From assembly GCA_031835245.1 (NCBI GenBank), contig JAVKOQ010000034.1:123501-187500 (forward strand): a stretch of DNA of 64,000 nt. Reading direction: 5' to 3'. The translations under genes were made by a program, and so were the position numbers. Numbering within the stretch: position 1 is the first letter of the stretch; each line of letters opens with the position of its first letter. Of this stretch, positions 22,867 to 33,989 are shown in pieces. The notes under the pieces were generated by a model. It was not told the DNA's origin and did not search any database. It worked only from the letters and a program-made list of their open reading frames with translations. The stretch comes from Balamuthia mandrillaris (taxonomy: Eukaryota > Discosea > Longamoebia > Balamuthiidae).

Positions 22867-25073
22867 TGTCTTTCTCTTTCACTTTGCTCTTATTATTGTA
22901 GCTTTTATTCACACTTTTTGAAACAACCCAAACATAGAAACAACTGCTCTTCTTTTGGAGATGGGAGGAAGAGTCAGAAGAAAGACAAGCCGAACAAGAA
23001 GAGGAGAAAGAACAAGAACAAGAAGAAGTGGCAAAGCGAACAAAAACGAAAGCAATGGCAAAAGCAAGAGCTAAAACAAAACAGAGAAGAGTGAGAGCTT
23101 CTACGGTTCGCCCCTCTTCTTCCGGCGATGAAGCCATTCCGGAACATCACGCCTTGCACAAGCTCAAAGAGAGAAGAGCGGCCAGAAGAGGAAGTTGCGT
23201 ACACAGCGATGGAGAACTGACGGAGCAAAAAGAGTCAGAACGAAGAAGAAGGCATGAACACGAACGAGAAGAAGAGGAGGAGGAGGAGGAGGAAGAGGAG
23301 GTAGAGGAAGAAGAAACCAAACAGAAGAGAAAGAGAAATAGAAGGAAGAGAAAGAAGCGAGCGAATAAAGAGATCGTAGGAGGCGGTCCGCCAGCAGCCT
23401 TTATGTGGAGCAATGGATGGACGGACAGAGACCACCCCTACTATAGAGAACTTTCTTTGGATGAGTTGGAGGAACTTGATGAACGGGATCCGTTAGCTTT
23501 TGGTTTGTTTTTTTTAGTTCGCTTTCTTTCTATTTGTTCGTTGTTTGTGCTTACTTTCAGCTTACACATACAAGGTGCATTCGGAGTAGTATATAAGGCG
23601 CGGTGGCGGGGAGTGGAGTGTGCAGTAAAACAGTTGACCGTCCCAATTTCTAACTCATCCCTTCGAGAAGAGTTCCGACAAGAAGCAGCCATGATGCAGT
23701 TTGTTTCTGCCTTCTAAATTCTCGTTTTCTTCTTTCTTCATTCTTCGTTCTGTTCTATTTGTCTATTCTGTATCCTCTGTATCTCTGCTCTTCTCCATGA
23801 TGACAACTGACGCTGGTTTAAATAACAGGCGGTTAGGACATCATCCTAACATCATCACTTTCTTCGGAGCAATAACGAAGGGACACCATATGTACATTGT
23901 AATGGAATATGCTGAATTGGGTTCTGTGCGCGAGTTGATGGCTTCGTTTGGGTGAGTATATCCTTTCATTCGTACATCCTTCCTGCCTCTCTCTCTCTCT
24001 CTCTCTCTCAGCACGAATAATAACCGAAAGCATACACTCTAGGGCCAACAGTTGTTCCTCTCCATCACTCTCTGCTCTTTCTAGCTCAGTGCATTATAGA
24101 AACGAACCGAGAGGGCCTTTGCCATTGGATATGATAATTGGTTTTGCAGAGGATGCCGCTGTGGGTATACTTCATTTGCATCAAGAGAATGTTATCCATG
24201 GAGGTTTGTAACTGGTCATTTCTTGTCGTTGCTCTTTATTTATATTTAATCCTCTTTACTCTCTTCATCTCATCGGATGATAATACAGATATAGCAGCAC
24301 GAAACGTGCTAGTTCAAAAAGGAGGACCAACAAGGTACAGAGCAATGCTTACAGTACGTACCTCCAAAGCTAAATAACAAACAAAAAACAATAAAATAAC
24401 GAACCAACAAACGCAAAAACAGGACTTTGGTTTGAGCAAGATCAAGTCAGGCATGTCTTTTGTGACCTCTGCCAGCAATGTTGGGCCTGTGAAATGGATG
24501 GCCCCGGAAGCTATCCTTCGGAAGGAATACTCGGAGGCATCCGATGCGTGGTCCTTTGCAGTGTTTCTTTGGGAGATGGTCACGGGAGAGGATCCTTGGA
24601 GGGAGGAAGACGTGGTCACGGTTGCCAACAAGGTGGGAAGAGAGGGTGCTCATCTCCCCGTTCCACCTTATTGCGATCCTGTCCTTGCTTCTCTCTTGGA
24701 ACAGTGTTGGGAGCTAAATCCTGCTAATAGGTTTGTACCATTTTGTATAAAGAACAAGAGAGAAGAAAGCAGAAGAAAGCAGAAGACAGCAGAAGAAAGA
24801 AGAAAGAAGAAAGAAGAAAGAAAGCAAGAAGCACAACTAATGCTTACTGAAAAAAAAAAACACAAAAGGCCTTCCTTCAAACACATCCACAAAACCCTTT
24901 ACAGTTACAGGAGACGCCTAGAACACGGCAACATCGATACCTCACCAACGACCACCACCTCCACTTCATCAACCACCTCATCCCCGTCCTCCTCCTCATC
25001 CTCTTTGGACCTGGCGGGCGCCATGGCAGAAGCACAAGATGGTTACGCCCTCACCGAAATAAACTTGGGCTAA
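22288..25073 (+). CDS. Membrane-anchored TKL-type protein kinase
   Basis: Predicted 636 aa from exons 22288-22704, 22938-23502, 23575-23698, 23829-23951, 24100-24203, 24289-24353, 24423-24730, 24869-25073. The N-terminus has two hydrophobic segments (about 82-104 and 123-146), then a long Glu/Arg/Lys-rich linker, then the kinase domain (about 325-600). Motifs: FGAFGVV glycine loop (first Gly replaced), AVK lysine, HGDIAARN catalytic loop, DFGLSK and APEAI, and a Ser/Thr-rich C-tail. DIAARN and the sequence around APE resemble the tyrosine-kinase-like group that is expanded in amoebae. The catalytic loop has Gly in place of the HRD arginine. An in-frame ATG at 22165 would add 41 residues, but 22288 gives the cleaner start. 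An AATAAA overlaps the stop. The substrate is unknown. Confidence 0.88.
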
Positions 25074-25184
25074 TAAATGCTTTTTTGCATGCACCCCATC
25101 GTTACGAGCTGCTGAAGAGGGAAACGGTTGGCACGCGCACCGGCAATGATAGGCGCAGAAGAGGACAAGCAAAGTTCCATAGTT

Positions 25185-26893
25185 TCATTGCAACTGTTGT
25201 TGCAACGAAACAACTTCTTTCTGCAATCTTTCGCTCTTTCGTTTTTCCTCCTCCAGTTGGGCTTTCAGTGAGGTTATCAACTCCTCTTGTTCTTTCATCC
25301 GTTGCTCCATCTTATCCATTTCTTCTTTCAATGCTTTTGTTTCTTGTTCTTCCAGTGGGGACGTTGTAGCAGCCCTTCGCAACTTTTTGGATGAACTCGT
25401 CAACTTTCTTTCTCTCTTCTTTCTGTTGTTATTCTCTGTGTCTTTCTCTGGTTCGTCCCCCTTTACTTCCTCTTTTTCTTCTTCAGGCTCTTCTGCTTCT
25501 TCGTTCTCTTCTTTTGGTCTTTTTATCGACCGTTGTTTCATTTGTTGTTCTCTTTCTTCTCTGGTCCGTCTCTCCAGCAACGCTCTTTGTCTAATCATCT
25601 CTCGACTGCTTTCCTCCCTCGAAAGTATCTTTCGAATAACTTCTCTGTCAGGTAATGCTCTTGTTCCTCTCTTAACCTCCTTTGGTGTTGTTGATACTGT
25701 CGTTGCCGATGATGTTGAAGATGTCGTTGATGAAGATGACGACGACAGACTTCTTCCCATCTCTTCATCCAACAACGCAACTGCCTCTACTCCCATTCCT
25801 CCTTCCCCGTAGTGATTGAAAAGATGGTGACCTCCTCCACTTTGGTTTCCATTCGTCATCAGTTCTTTCTTTTTCGCCTTGTAAAGTTTCACAATGTCCA
25901 GTTCATAGTGAGCAGTTGAAGGAGAAGCGACAGGAGAAGAGGGTGGTGGAGGTAATGCACTTGGCGAAAGATAGCCGGAAACTTTGGAGAGGAAAGGATG
26001 AGAGAGAAGATCAGCAGCCTCTGGACGAGAGGAAGAGTCTTTGCAGAGACACAATTGAACAAAGTCCTGAAACTCTGGGGACCATGCCTCTGGGTCTTTT
26101 AACTTGGGTGCCGGTTGTTCGATGATGGACAACATTGCCTTTCGCCAAAGACACAGATAAGAACTGGAAAAGAAAAAACAGAAGGAAGAGGAGGTAGTAC
26201 CCGACAAACGTTCTTGTCCCAATGAGGAGGATTGCCTTCAGCCATTTGGATGGCGGTAATGCCTAGTGACCAAACGTCAGATTTGACTCCATAGGTTTCC
26301 GCCTTTAGGGTTTCTGGGCTCATGTACAAAGGTAAACGCATAAAGTTTAGTTAAGGAAATGGATGATTAACGAAGGAACGATGAAAGCAACAAGAAAGAT
26401 GGAAGGATATGAGTTCCAAGGACAGTATTGGCGCCTTGATGCGAAGATTGCAAATGGGTAGACGTTCCGAAGTCAGCTTCGTTGGATTACAAAAGAGGGA
26501 CCTCCGTGAGTGTCACGCACGAGTCACAAAATCATAAAAAAAATGGTTACCGAGTTTAGGTCTTCCATCTGCCGTCAGAAGAATGTTTCCCGGTTTCAAG
26601 TCTCTGTTTAACAGTAGTTAGTCAGGTGTTGAAAGGTATTGCCAGAGAACTAACCTATGCACGATGTTGATGGAATGAAGGTAAACTAATCCGTTTATAA
26701 CATGTTTTAAAATAAACGCAATGTCTTGTTCGCTCATTGTCTTTTTTTTAATAAACCGAAGCACGTCCAAAACAGAACCCATCTCACATGCTTCCATCAT
26801 TATCTTATTGAAAAGAAGAATTAGTGTATTTGAAAAAAGACTAAACGAGCAAAGAGAGGAATGATAGAGAGAGGAGAGAGAGAGAGAGGAGAG

Positions 26894-26938
<45 letters not shown>

Positions 26939-28388
26939 GAGGCAAAGAATACAGTGAGAGGACTAACCCAAACAGAAGCTTCGCGAAAGCAAACTCCATA
27001 ATAAGTGACGATGTCAAGTGAAGTACATCGCCGCAGAGCTTGAATCTCCTTTCGAAGAGTGTAGATCTCTTCTCGATTCTTCTCGATAAACGTTTGTGGA
27101 ACAGGGATACATTTTATGGCTAGAACGAAACCTGTTGGTTTATGTTTGGCTTTGTACACTTTGCCAGAAGCTCTGCCTGTGGGGTTAGAGGATGAACCAA
27201 GGACAAGGAGTTAGGAAAGCAAGGCGTACCCTTGGCCAAGGCGTGCAAGTATCAGAAACTCTTCTGCAACGTCATGCTCGTCGTCATCTCCGGTGGTCCA
27301 TTGATAGTTAAAGTCCACGTGCACCTGTTGATTTCATGTGTTCAGTGGCAACTAGACACACCAAGGTAAGAAGATGAAGGAACACAAACCTTATGTTGAA
27401 CTGAGTTAGGAGAGGAGATGACCATCCCGTGTCGTTGCGCTGGCGTTCTTGAGGCTCTTCTAAAGCGCAGAGAAGAGGTAATCCGTTCTCTACCGCTCAT
27501 CACTTCAGCTCCTGTTTCGTCCACCGTTCCGCTTGCATGTTTATCTTTGCCTTTCTTTTTGATGGTTCCAGTCACTCCGTTGGCCAAACGACTGAAGTAA
27601 CGTATGTTTGGACTAAGCACTTTCCTTGACGCTCGTTTGGAGTCTAGCGGAGAGGACTCGGTTGGAGATGAGGAGAGATGTTGACTGTTGATGTTGTCTG
27701 CACTCAGAAATGTTGGAATAGAAGGTGACGGTGGAGATAGAGAACTAAAAGACGAACGGGCAGAATAGGAAGTGGGCGTAGAAGGAAGAGAAGAAGGTGA
27801 AGACAAGGTGGATGACGAAGATAGAGTAGGAGATGAATGAGATAAAGGATTGACGTTTGTCTTGTTTTCGTTGTCCTTTCTGTCAACAACGGGAGAAGAA
27901 GGTAGAGAAGCAGAGGAAGAGGAAGAAGACGATCCTACTGGTATGTAAATAGGTTGTCTCCTTTTTTCGAAAGACCCAGAACGTTGCGCTCGTCGCAACG
28001 AACCTGAAGAGGACGAAAAAGAATATTCATAACGGGTATGTTGAAAGAAGATCCAGTGTTGAGGGTCTGAGCTTCTGCATGCCTCAGCAGAAGGACACAT
28101 CGGCCGTTCTTCCTGTTCTACTTTTTGAACGAGTATTCGTGGTGTATCCGTAGTTATTCCATCCTCCTCTGTTTGTTTTCGCTTTTGTTTAAAGAGTTGT
28201 TCTTCTTTATCGCATTCTTCGATCAGACTTTTCAAGTCGTCCAGAGAGAACTCTTGCAGCCGGTCTAGAAGTTCTTCTTCGGTTATAGTTTCTTTACGTC
28301 CTCTGTTTGTTGTCGTTACTGTTCTTTCTTTCTCTGGAGGTTGTTCTACACCGACTGTGGAAGCAGTAACCTCAGTTGTTATGTCCAT
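25185..28388 (-). CDS. PAK-like STE20 kinase with PBZ finger and CRIB
   Basis: Predicted 883 aa from exons 28388-27390, 27324-27230, 27172-26968, 26803-26655, 26603-26551, 26476-26411, 26331-26201, 26138-25185. The N-terminal region contains a C-x5-C-x6-H-x5-H pattern (C98, C104, H111, H117; CRSSDPQHWIFFQH), which fits the PBZ poly(ADP-ribose)-binding zinc finger. A CRIB motif, ISSPNSVQHKVHVDFN, spans the exon 1/2 junction (about 324-339) and should bind Rac/Cdc42-type GTPases. The kinase domain (about 350-620) is intact: GQGASGKV, LAIK, HRDLKPGN, DFGTS, PLYMSPE. The C-terminus (about 720-883) is charged coiled coil. Intron 6 is AT-AC. The stop lies 111 bp from that of the convergent TKL kinase. 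Family PAK/GCK; the PBZ call rests on spacing and flanking residues only. Confidence 0.88.
26332..26410 (-). other. U12-type AT-AC intron in STE20 kinase
   Basis: The 79-nt intron starts ATATCCTTCC, carries the perfect U12 branch-site consensus TTCCTTAAC and ends TTTAC. Excision restores GTPLYMSPE in the activation segment. There is no AG on this strand between the last DFG-exon codon and the PLYMSPE codons, so a GT-AG solution is not available. Confidence 0.85.
26862..26939 (-). repeat. (CT)n microsatellite in STE20 kinase intron 3
   Basis: GA repeats on the + strand, i.e. CT on the sense strand, in the intron between exons 3 and 4. Confidence 0.9.
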
Positions 28389-28645
28389 CCCTTCTTTTTT
28401 TTTTTTGTTGCGCTTCTTTGCACACCAACAGGTGTATTCTTCCGTTTCGTCAAACCAATGCGTTTGTTGATGATGATGCGTTGTTGAGCCAAGAGATGCG
28501 GCTGTGGCCTTCCTTTTGCGAGAGGAAACTAAGTCGACGTTAATACGATGTCCAAAGTTAGCTCGCCTTATTTATGACGAAGAAGGTTTAGGGGCAGTGG
28601 AAGAGAATGGTGGTGACGATGATGAGCTTCTTCGATGAGGTGCAG

Positions 28646-29035
28646 CTAAAGCATTTGTACAAAAGCAGACAGAGCTTCTTGTTGAATGAGCATGTGACCG
28701 GCATGGGTTTCGCGCATCAAAGCTCAGCTTCTTAGTGTAGTGTATTAGTACGCTCTAAAGAAGAGAGGTGAGAAGAAAAGGAGAGAAAGAAAGAAAGAGA
28801 ACAATGAAAAGAAAGAGTGCAGAGAAGAGAACAACGAAGAGAAGAGACCAACGAAGCGAAGCGAACGGTGGAGAGAAGAGAGCGGCCAAGGGAGCAATGA
28901 AGTGAAAGAGAAGCCGAAGAGAATGAGCAAATGAAGATGAACGCTCGAAGGAGAAGGGTCAAACGCCCAAAAGAGAGAAGCGACGACGAGCATCAGCCAG
29001 AACGAACCGAGTGCATGGGCATCAGAGATTCCCAT
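28646..29035 (-). CDS. Possible small gene or upstream exons (weak)
   Basis: Two stretches can be spliced in phase. 29035-29008 gives MGISDAHAL, using a GTTCGT donor. 28722-28646 gives LMRETHAGHMLIQQEALSAF and ends in a stop. The sense strand of the 285-bp gap is CT-rich, as in real introns of this window. The frame is open upstream of 29035 (GGLEWFPQRFIHN), so the true start is unknown. It lies in the 960-bp divergent gap between the STE20 kinase and the acid phosphatase, which otherwise shows nothing. No family is recognised. Confidence 0.3.
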
Positions 29036-29348
29036 GTTGTGGATGAACCTCTGAGGGAACCACTCCAAACCACCAGGAGGACCACCCACTACGCTTTTTT
29101 CCAAGCTTCGATAATTGTCGATAATGTGCAATCCATTTTTCGAAATTTCGACCGCAACTCCTCATTTTTAATACCAATTTATAATGAATGAAAAATAATA
29201 TCGAAAGGAGTGACAGAACAATCCCCAAAAAAAAAAATACTCCACTGCACTACACAAAACGTAGCGAGAGCAACACAAGGCAGGCAGCAAGGAACAAGAA
29301 CCCTTGCTTCCAGCCATCCGTTCTCTCTCATCTGATCCACTCATCCGG

Positions 29349-31182
29349 ATGCCCTTCAAAGCGGCTGCTCTCCTTTTGTTTTTGTGGGTGGGGGTGGCCT
29401 CGGTCACCGCCACCGCCAAAGGCTCTCGTCTGCTCCAAAACAACTACGACTATTGCCAGGCCCCTCTGCCGCAGTACGTGCCGTTGCCGCAGGAGGTGGT
29501 GAGGGGACGCTCAGCGGAGCTGCTGCATGTGCAGTTGATCACGCGGCATGGGGACAGGAGCCCGGCCAACATACTGCCCCATGAGGACGTGGAGTGGAAC
29601 TGTGATACCACCGGGCTGGTGGCTCTGGATGGCGTGTTGGGACCGCCCCCTGGTTTGTTTTTCTATTGGCTCTCGCTTCTCTTGTTCTGTGCTCTTTCTT
29701 GTTCTTCTGACAGTCTTTTCTTTGAAGGAGGAAGTCTAACTGGAAGCACTTACATAAAAAACATTAACCTTGTTTCTAATCTACCTTTCAGTCAGGTATC
29801 TCCTCTCTCCGTTGTTATCACTTCTTGTGATTGTTTTCGCATTCTTCTTTTTCTACTTTCTTCTTCCTGCTCTTCTTTCTTGTCGTTTCCTTCTTGTCGT
29901 TTCTTTCTTTCGTTCTTGCTTGCTTGCTTCTTCCTTACGTACGTTTGCAATACAGGGAATGTGGTCTGGTAACTGCAGTGCTGGCCAACTTACATCAGAG
30001 GGAGCAATGCAACATTACGTCATGGGCAAACGCCTTCGTCAGATCTACATTACTCAACTTGGCTTCCTTCCGTCTCAATACAACGCTTCTCAAGTGTTCG
30101 TTCGTAGCACTGACGTTTGGTACTCTATTTGTTGCTTCTTCTCCTCGATTTCTCTTTCTAGTCTTAACTTTATTTACTTGTAGGCGAACGGAACAATCCG
30201 CACAAGCCAACTTGTTAGGTCTCTACCCTCCTGACACTCGCACAAGTACTTCTCGAGATTCCTCTGGCATCCCCATCTACGTTCGACCAAACCCGGTAGA
30301 GAACATGGTGGAGAATCCGACCTTATGCCCCCGAGTGGCCGCCATTCTCAACAACAAGACTCAAAGCGATGAATGGCTTGCTCACCAAAAAGCGATGAAC
30401 AATATTCGGTTTGTTTTTCTTTTTCTTTTTCATTGGTGCAACTTGTTTCTAACATCTCTTTGTTTACAGTTTGAAATGCAACAAAGTGTGCGATACAGGA
30501 GACCTTGCGAGTTGGAACAATGCATGGGATCACTTCTCTGACAACTTTCATTGTAGAACTTGTCACAAGAAGCCGTTACCATGCAAGCAAGGACTTTGCA
30601 TTACTTCCTCTGACGCCGAGCAGATCTTCAAGGAAGCCAGTTGGGAGCGGGATTTTCTCTATCAAACCGATAGAGAGCTGATGAGGATCGCCATTGGAGA
30701 GTTTGTCGGAGAGCTTCTGTCCCTCATGAACAGAACAGCCAACGGAGATGCTACGGGTAATGCGCTTTTTCTTGTTTGCTTTCTTTTTCGCCATTGTCTT
30801 CGCTTCTCTCTCGTCCTTTTGTTATTATTTCTGCTCTTTTGCTGTTTCCGTTTGCTTGTGCTTTGCTTCTCACTTCTTTCTTTCAGTGCCCAAATATGCC
30901 TTCTTCTCAGGGCACGACACCACAATAAGCTACTTGCTCGGGGCATTCCGCCAGGACACCAAGGAAGAGATCAGATGGCCTCCTTACGCCTCCAACATCA
31001 TCTTTGAGCTGTGGAGAGTCCAGAACGATTCGCTTTACGTGCGTTGGATTTACAATGGCCAAGTGTTGCCCATTCGTGGCTGCGGGGCGAGCGATGAGCT
31101 CTGCCCTTGGTCCCAGTTCCTCTCTCACACCCTCAAAGAGACAGTGTTGGACCACAGCAATTATCGTCAACTCTGTTTCTAA
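29349..31182 (+). CDS. Secreted histidine acid phosphatase (PXYLP1/ACPL2-like)
   Basis: Predicted 447 aa from exons 29349-29652, 29728-29795, 29956-30119, 30184-30408, 30470-30756, 30887-31182. An N-terminal signal peptide (about 1-23; MPFKAAALLLFLWVGVASV) sends it to the secretory or endolysosomal route. The catalytic motif ITRHGDRSP near residue 60 supplies the nucleophilic histidine, and FSGHDTT near 355 supplies the proton donor HD. VFVRSTD and SAQANLLGLYPP are typical of the branch. Cysteine pairs (CNKVCDTGD, CRTCHKK) suggest disulfides. This layout resembles 2-phosphoxylose phosphatase and lysosomal acid phosphatases; the substrate is not predictable. Its stop lies 84 bp from that of the convergent AIM24-family gene, with AATAAA in between. 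Confidence 0.92.
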
Positions 31183-31266
31183 CTTTTTGGCTCACAATCG
31201 ATCAAAATGTTTATTATCGACAACAATAAAATTATCGTTAGCGACCGAAAAATATTCTTCAATGGC

Positions 31267-32165
31267 TCAGTTCTTCCTGAGTGCTCTGGAGAGCTCTTCG
31301 CAAGGCTGCACCAGCACAAAGCCAGAGTCGCCCTCAAACTTCATCTGAAGCTCCTCGCCGCTGCCTCTGCCGATCAAGCTCTTGAACTTGATGTCGGTCT
31401 TCAACGAGGGGGAAAGGTTGCCGGACCACATGACGCAGGCCTGGGGATCCGCAATCACCGGGTGGTCAGCTGTCACTTGCAAAGCGATTGGGTGACCATG
31501 TGTTGTTAGCGCTATCATTCCTACAATTTTTAAAAAATATGGTTAGCAAGGAAAACACGACAAAATAGTACCAAACATACCAGTTCCTTCGTATTTGACG
31601 TTAAACAAGCCGCCCTGGAGCATGCCTCCAATCTTCTTCATCATCTTGATGTCCCACTTGAGAGATGGCTCAAAGGCAAGGATGTCATTGCCGTTGAGCA
31701 CCACTGACTCGTTGTTGAGGTGAATGATGTGAACGTGCTTGGCAAAGTCTCCCAAGTAGAGAGTACCCGTGCCTTCAGCTTTGGCCAAAGTCGCTCCTAT
31801 TTGTTGAAAGAAAACCGAGCAACAAAAACAATAAGAGCGGTTAGTTTTAGTCGCAGAAGAGGATGAACGCAGAGGAGAAGAGGAGAAAAATGACCTTCTC
31901 CGGTGGCCATCTTTTTAAACATCTTGCCGATGCCGTGTTCGGCCATGCCCTCGCGGCTAAACTTGATGCTTCCCGAGTAGGCAACCATGGTTCCGAGCTT
32001 GATCCAGAGGAGCTCGTCCTTCAGCCTTGCAACCACGGTATGAGGGTTCTCCAGCTCAAGCTTGGCTCGGCCTCCGCTCTGGGCACCCATGGATTGAACA
32101 AAGTTGTTGAGAGTGTAGGGGGCTCCGCCGCCGCTGCTACTGCCACTGCTGCTGTCTCCTTGCAT
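31267..32165 (-). CDS. AIM24-family (DUF124/TRAP-like) protein
   Basis: Predicted 246 aa from exons 32165-31895, 31796-31581, 31520-31267. The three-fold beta pattern, with KMFKKMATGEG, GTGTLYLGDFAKHVHIIHL, NDILAFEPSLKWDI and GGLFNVKYEGTG, matches the AIM24/YwlB-like family. In yeast Aim24 supports MICOS and mitochondrial inner-membrane shape, but many bacterial and protist members have no known role. No mitochondrial presequence is obvious; the N-terminus is Ser/Gly-rich. Length is typical. Function beyond the family is not inferable here. Confidence 0.85.
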
Positions 32166-32701
32166 TATTATTTGTTTTTTCTAACGTTGAGAAAGAGGAG
32201 AGAAGTTGAGGTTAGTGCATTTGAGCCTTGTTCACAAGAGATAAGAAGGGTTCAGAAAACAGGGGGGAATCTAGCCGCACCGTTTCGTCAAGCTTGTTGT
32301 TGCTTTTTGTTGTTGTCAAACGACACAGATAAGGCACACAAAAAATTTTTAGGAGTTTGTGGGTGATAGTGGTGCTGTTGTCCCCGCTCGAAAAGTGAGA
32401 ATAGTAGCAGAAAAGGCGCGTGTAACCGTTGCAACAGATAAACAAACAAAAAGGTTATTATTTAAGGATTGTACTGCCGACTTACCCTAATTAAATAAAT
32501 GGATCTAATTACCAAATTGACGTAATACTACCAAATTTGGAGAAAAACTGACGTATGCAACACCAAATAAAGGACCAGAATACTAAATAGGGTTCTATTT
32601 CTGGAAGTCTACCCGGTTATTCGCTTAAAAATGCTTTTTCCTGGTATTTTTTCAAACTAGTTTAATTACAAAAGGAGTTTTTACACGTGTTCAAAAACCC
32701 T
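32166..32701. other. Intergenic, upstream of AIM24-family gene
   Basis: About 535 bp between the SH3 gene 3' end and the AIM24 start, AT-rich toward 32500-32650, with two TGACGTA half-CRE-like words near 32528 and 32549. No coding exon or structured RNA is seen. Confidence 0.5.
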
Positions 32702-33779
32702 CTAAGCGCAGCGCATGACGTGGTTGGACGGCAACGCTCCTGCCCGTCCGCCCTTCTGCGGGCGGCCTATCCACCAGCCGCTGGGGTCCCGCTGGGTGAT
32801 CCAGATGTAGTCCCCTTTGGAGAAGGTCAGCTCGTTGGAGAAGTCCGTGGGGTAATAGCTGTAGGAGGCCTGAACCCAAAAGCCTTCCTCCTCGCCGACG
32901 CCGTCCGCCGCTGCTTGCTCTTTTGCCTGTTCTTCGGGTTTCTGCCCTTCTTGCTCTGGATGTTGCGTTTGCTGTGCTTGCTGTGGGGTTCGCGAGCGTT
33001 CACTCTCTCCTGTGCTATGTCTGTCGTGATATTTGGCGCTGTGACGATAGTGTCTGTTGTAGTCTCTCCATTCGGTACTTTCGAAACTACGAGTCACAAG
33101 GTCACGATGCTGTTGAGAGAAAGTAGGGCTACTGCCTGATGTTTGTGTCTCATCATCGAAGCGGAGCGGGAGACGAAACATGACTCTTCGCTGTGGTTGG
33201 GGTGACGGTTTTTCTTCTTTGTCAAAACGAACGGAAGGAGTCGGTCGGATGTCTATTGCTGGGCGTATCAATAACTCTTCAGCTCGTCCCGGAGGAAGTG
33301 GAGGTGGCGAGGAAGCAGGAGAAGGCGAGGAAGGGAGAGATGGAGGAAGCGGAGGGTGAGATAACCGAGCACCGTTTTGGTCTCTACGTGGTGGTCGTGG
33401 AGGAGGTCCTTTTCGTGGAGCCTCTTGTCGGTCAGGTTGACTGCTGCTCGCTATTGCATTCGATGGTGTTTTGCCTCCGCGTGATGGCGGTTGTGGATAG
33501 AATGAAGCAGAGGAAGGACGAAGTTGTTCCGCTTGTTGCGGTTGTTGGTTTCTTGAGGTAGGCTTCAATGCGAGAGAAGGTGGAGGAGGTGGCGAGGAAG
33601 GTAGCACGCGCACAACAGGCGTTGAATGACGGGCGGTCGTCCGATGCTCCACCGTGTAGGCCTGCTCTTGTGCATGGTAGAGAGAGCTAAAACGGGTCAC
33701 CTCCTCCTCAGCTTGGTCCACCGCTCGTGTTTCGTGGAGAGCAAAACGGACCGAGGCACGCGTCACCGGTCTGCCCTCC

Positions 33780-33811
<32 letters not shown>

Positions 33812-33989
33812 TTGCGGTGCGTCATACGCACCGTCCCCGCGCCGCGTCCGTTTCTTGTGCTTGCGATGCTTCCTTCTCTTCCCTCCAGAAAGGGCTGCGC
33901 AAGCTAAATGGTCATTCACGGGCAAAAGAAAATGGTGGAATGGAGTGATGAGGGAGGTTAATAGAAACAAACAACGCACCGGCTCCCAT
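32702..33989 (-). CDS. Proline-rich SH3-domain adaptor, possibly acylated
   Basis: Predicted 403 aa from a 10-nt exon (33989-33980) spliced to 33903-32702. Splicing yields MGAACAALSGGKRRK, where Gly2 and Cys5 fit an N-myristoylation plus palmitoylation signal followed by a basic patch, so a plasma-membrane adaptor is plausible. The middle is disordered and rich in Pro, Ser, Arg and Gln, with PPPRPPRR-type class SH3 ligands. The C-terminal 60 residues are one SH3 domain: ASYSYYPTDFSNELTFSKGD, WWIGR and GGRAGALPSNHV. It could bind its own or another protein's polyproline. The tiny first exon is the least secure part; without it the ORF has no ATG upstream of the basic patch. Confidence 0.78.

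Noticed and set aside
29304-29348. TTG-started extension of the acid phosphatase
   Set aside because: It is a non-ATG start; the ATG at 29349 begins a clear signal peptide.
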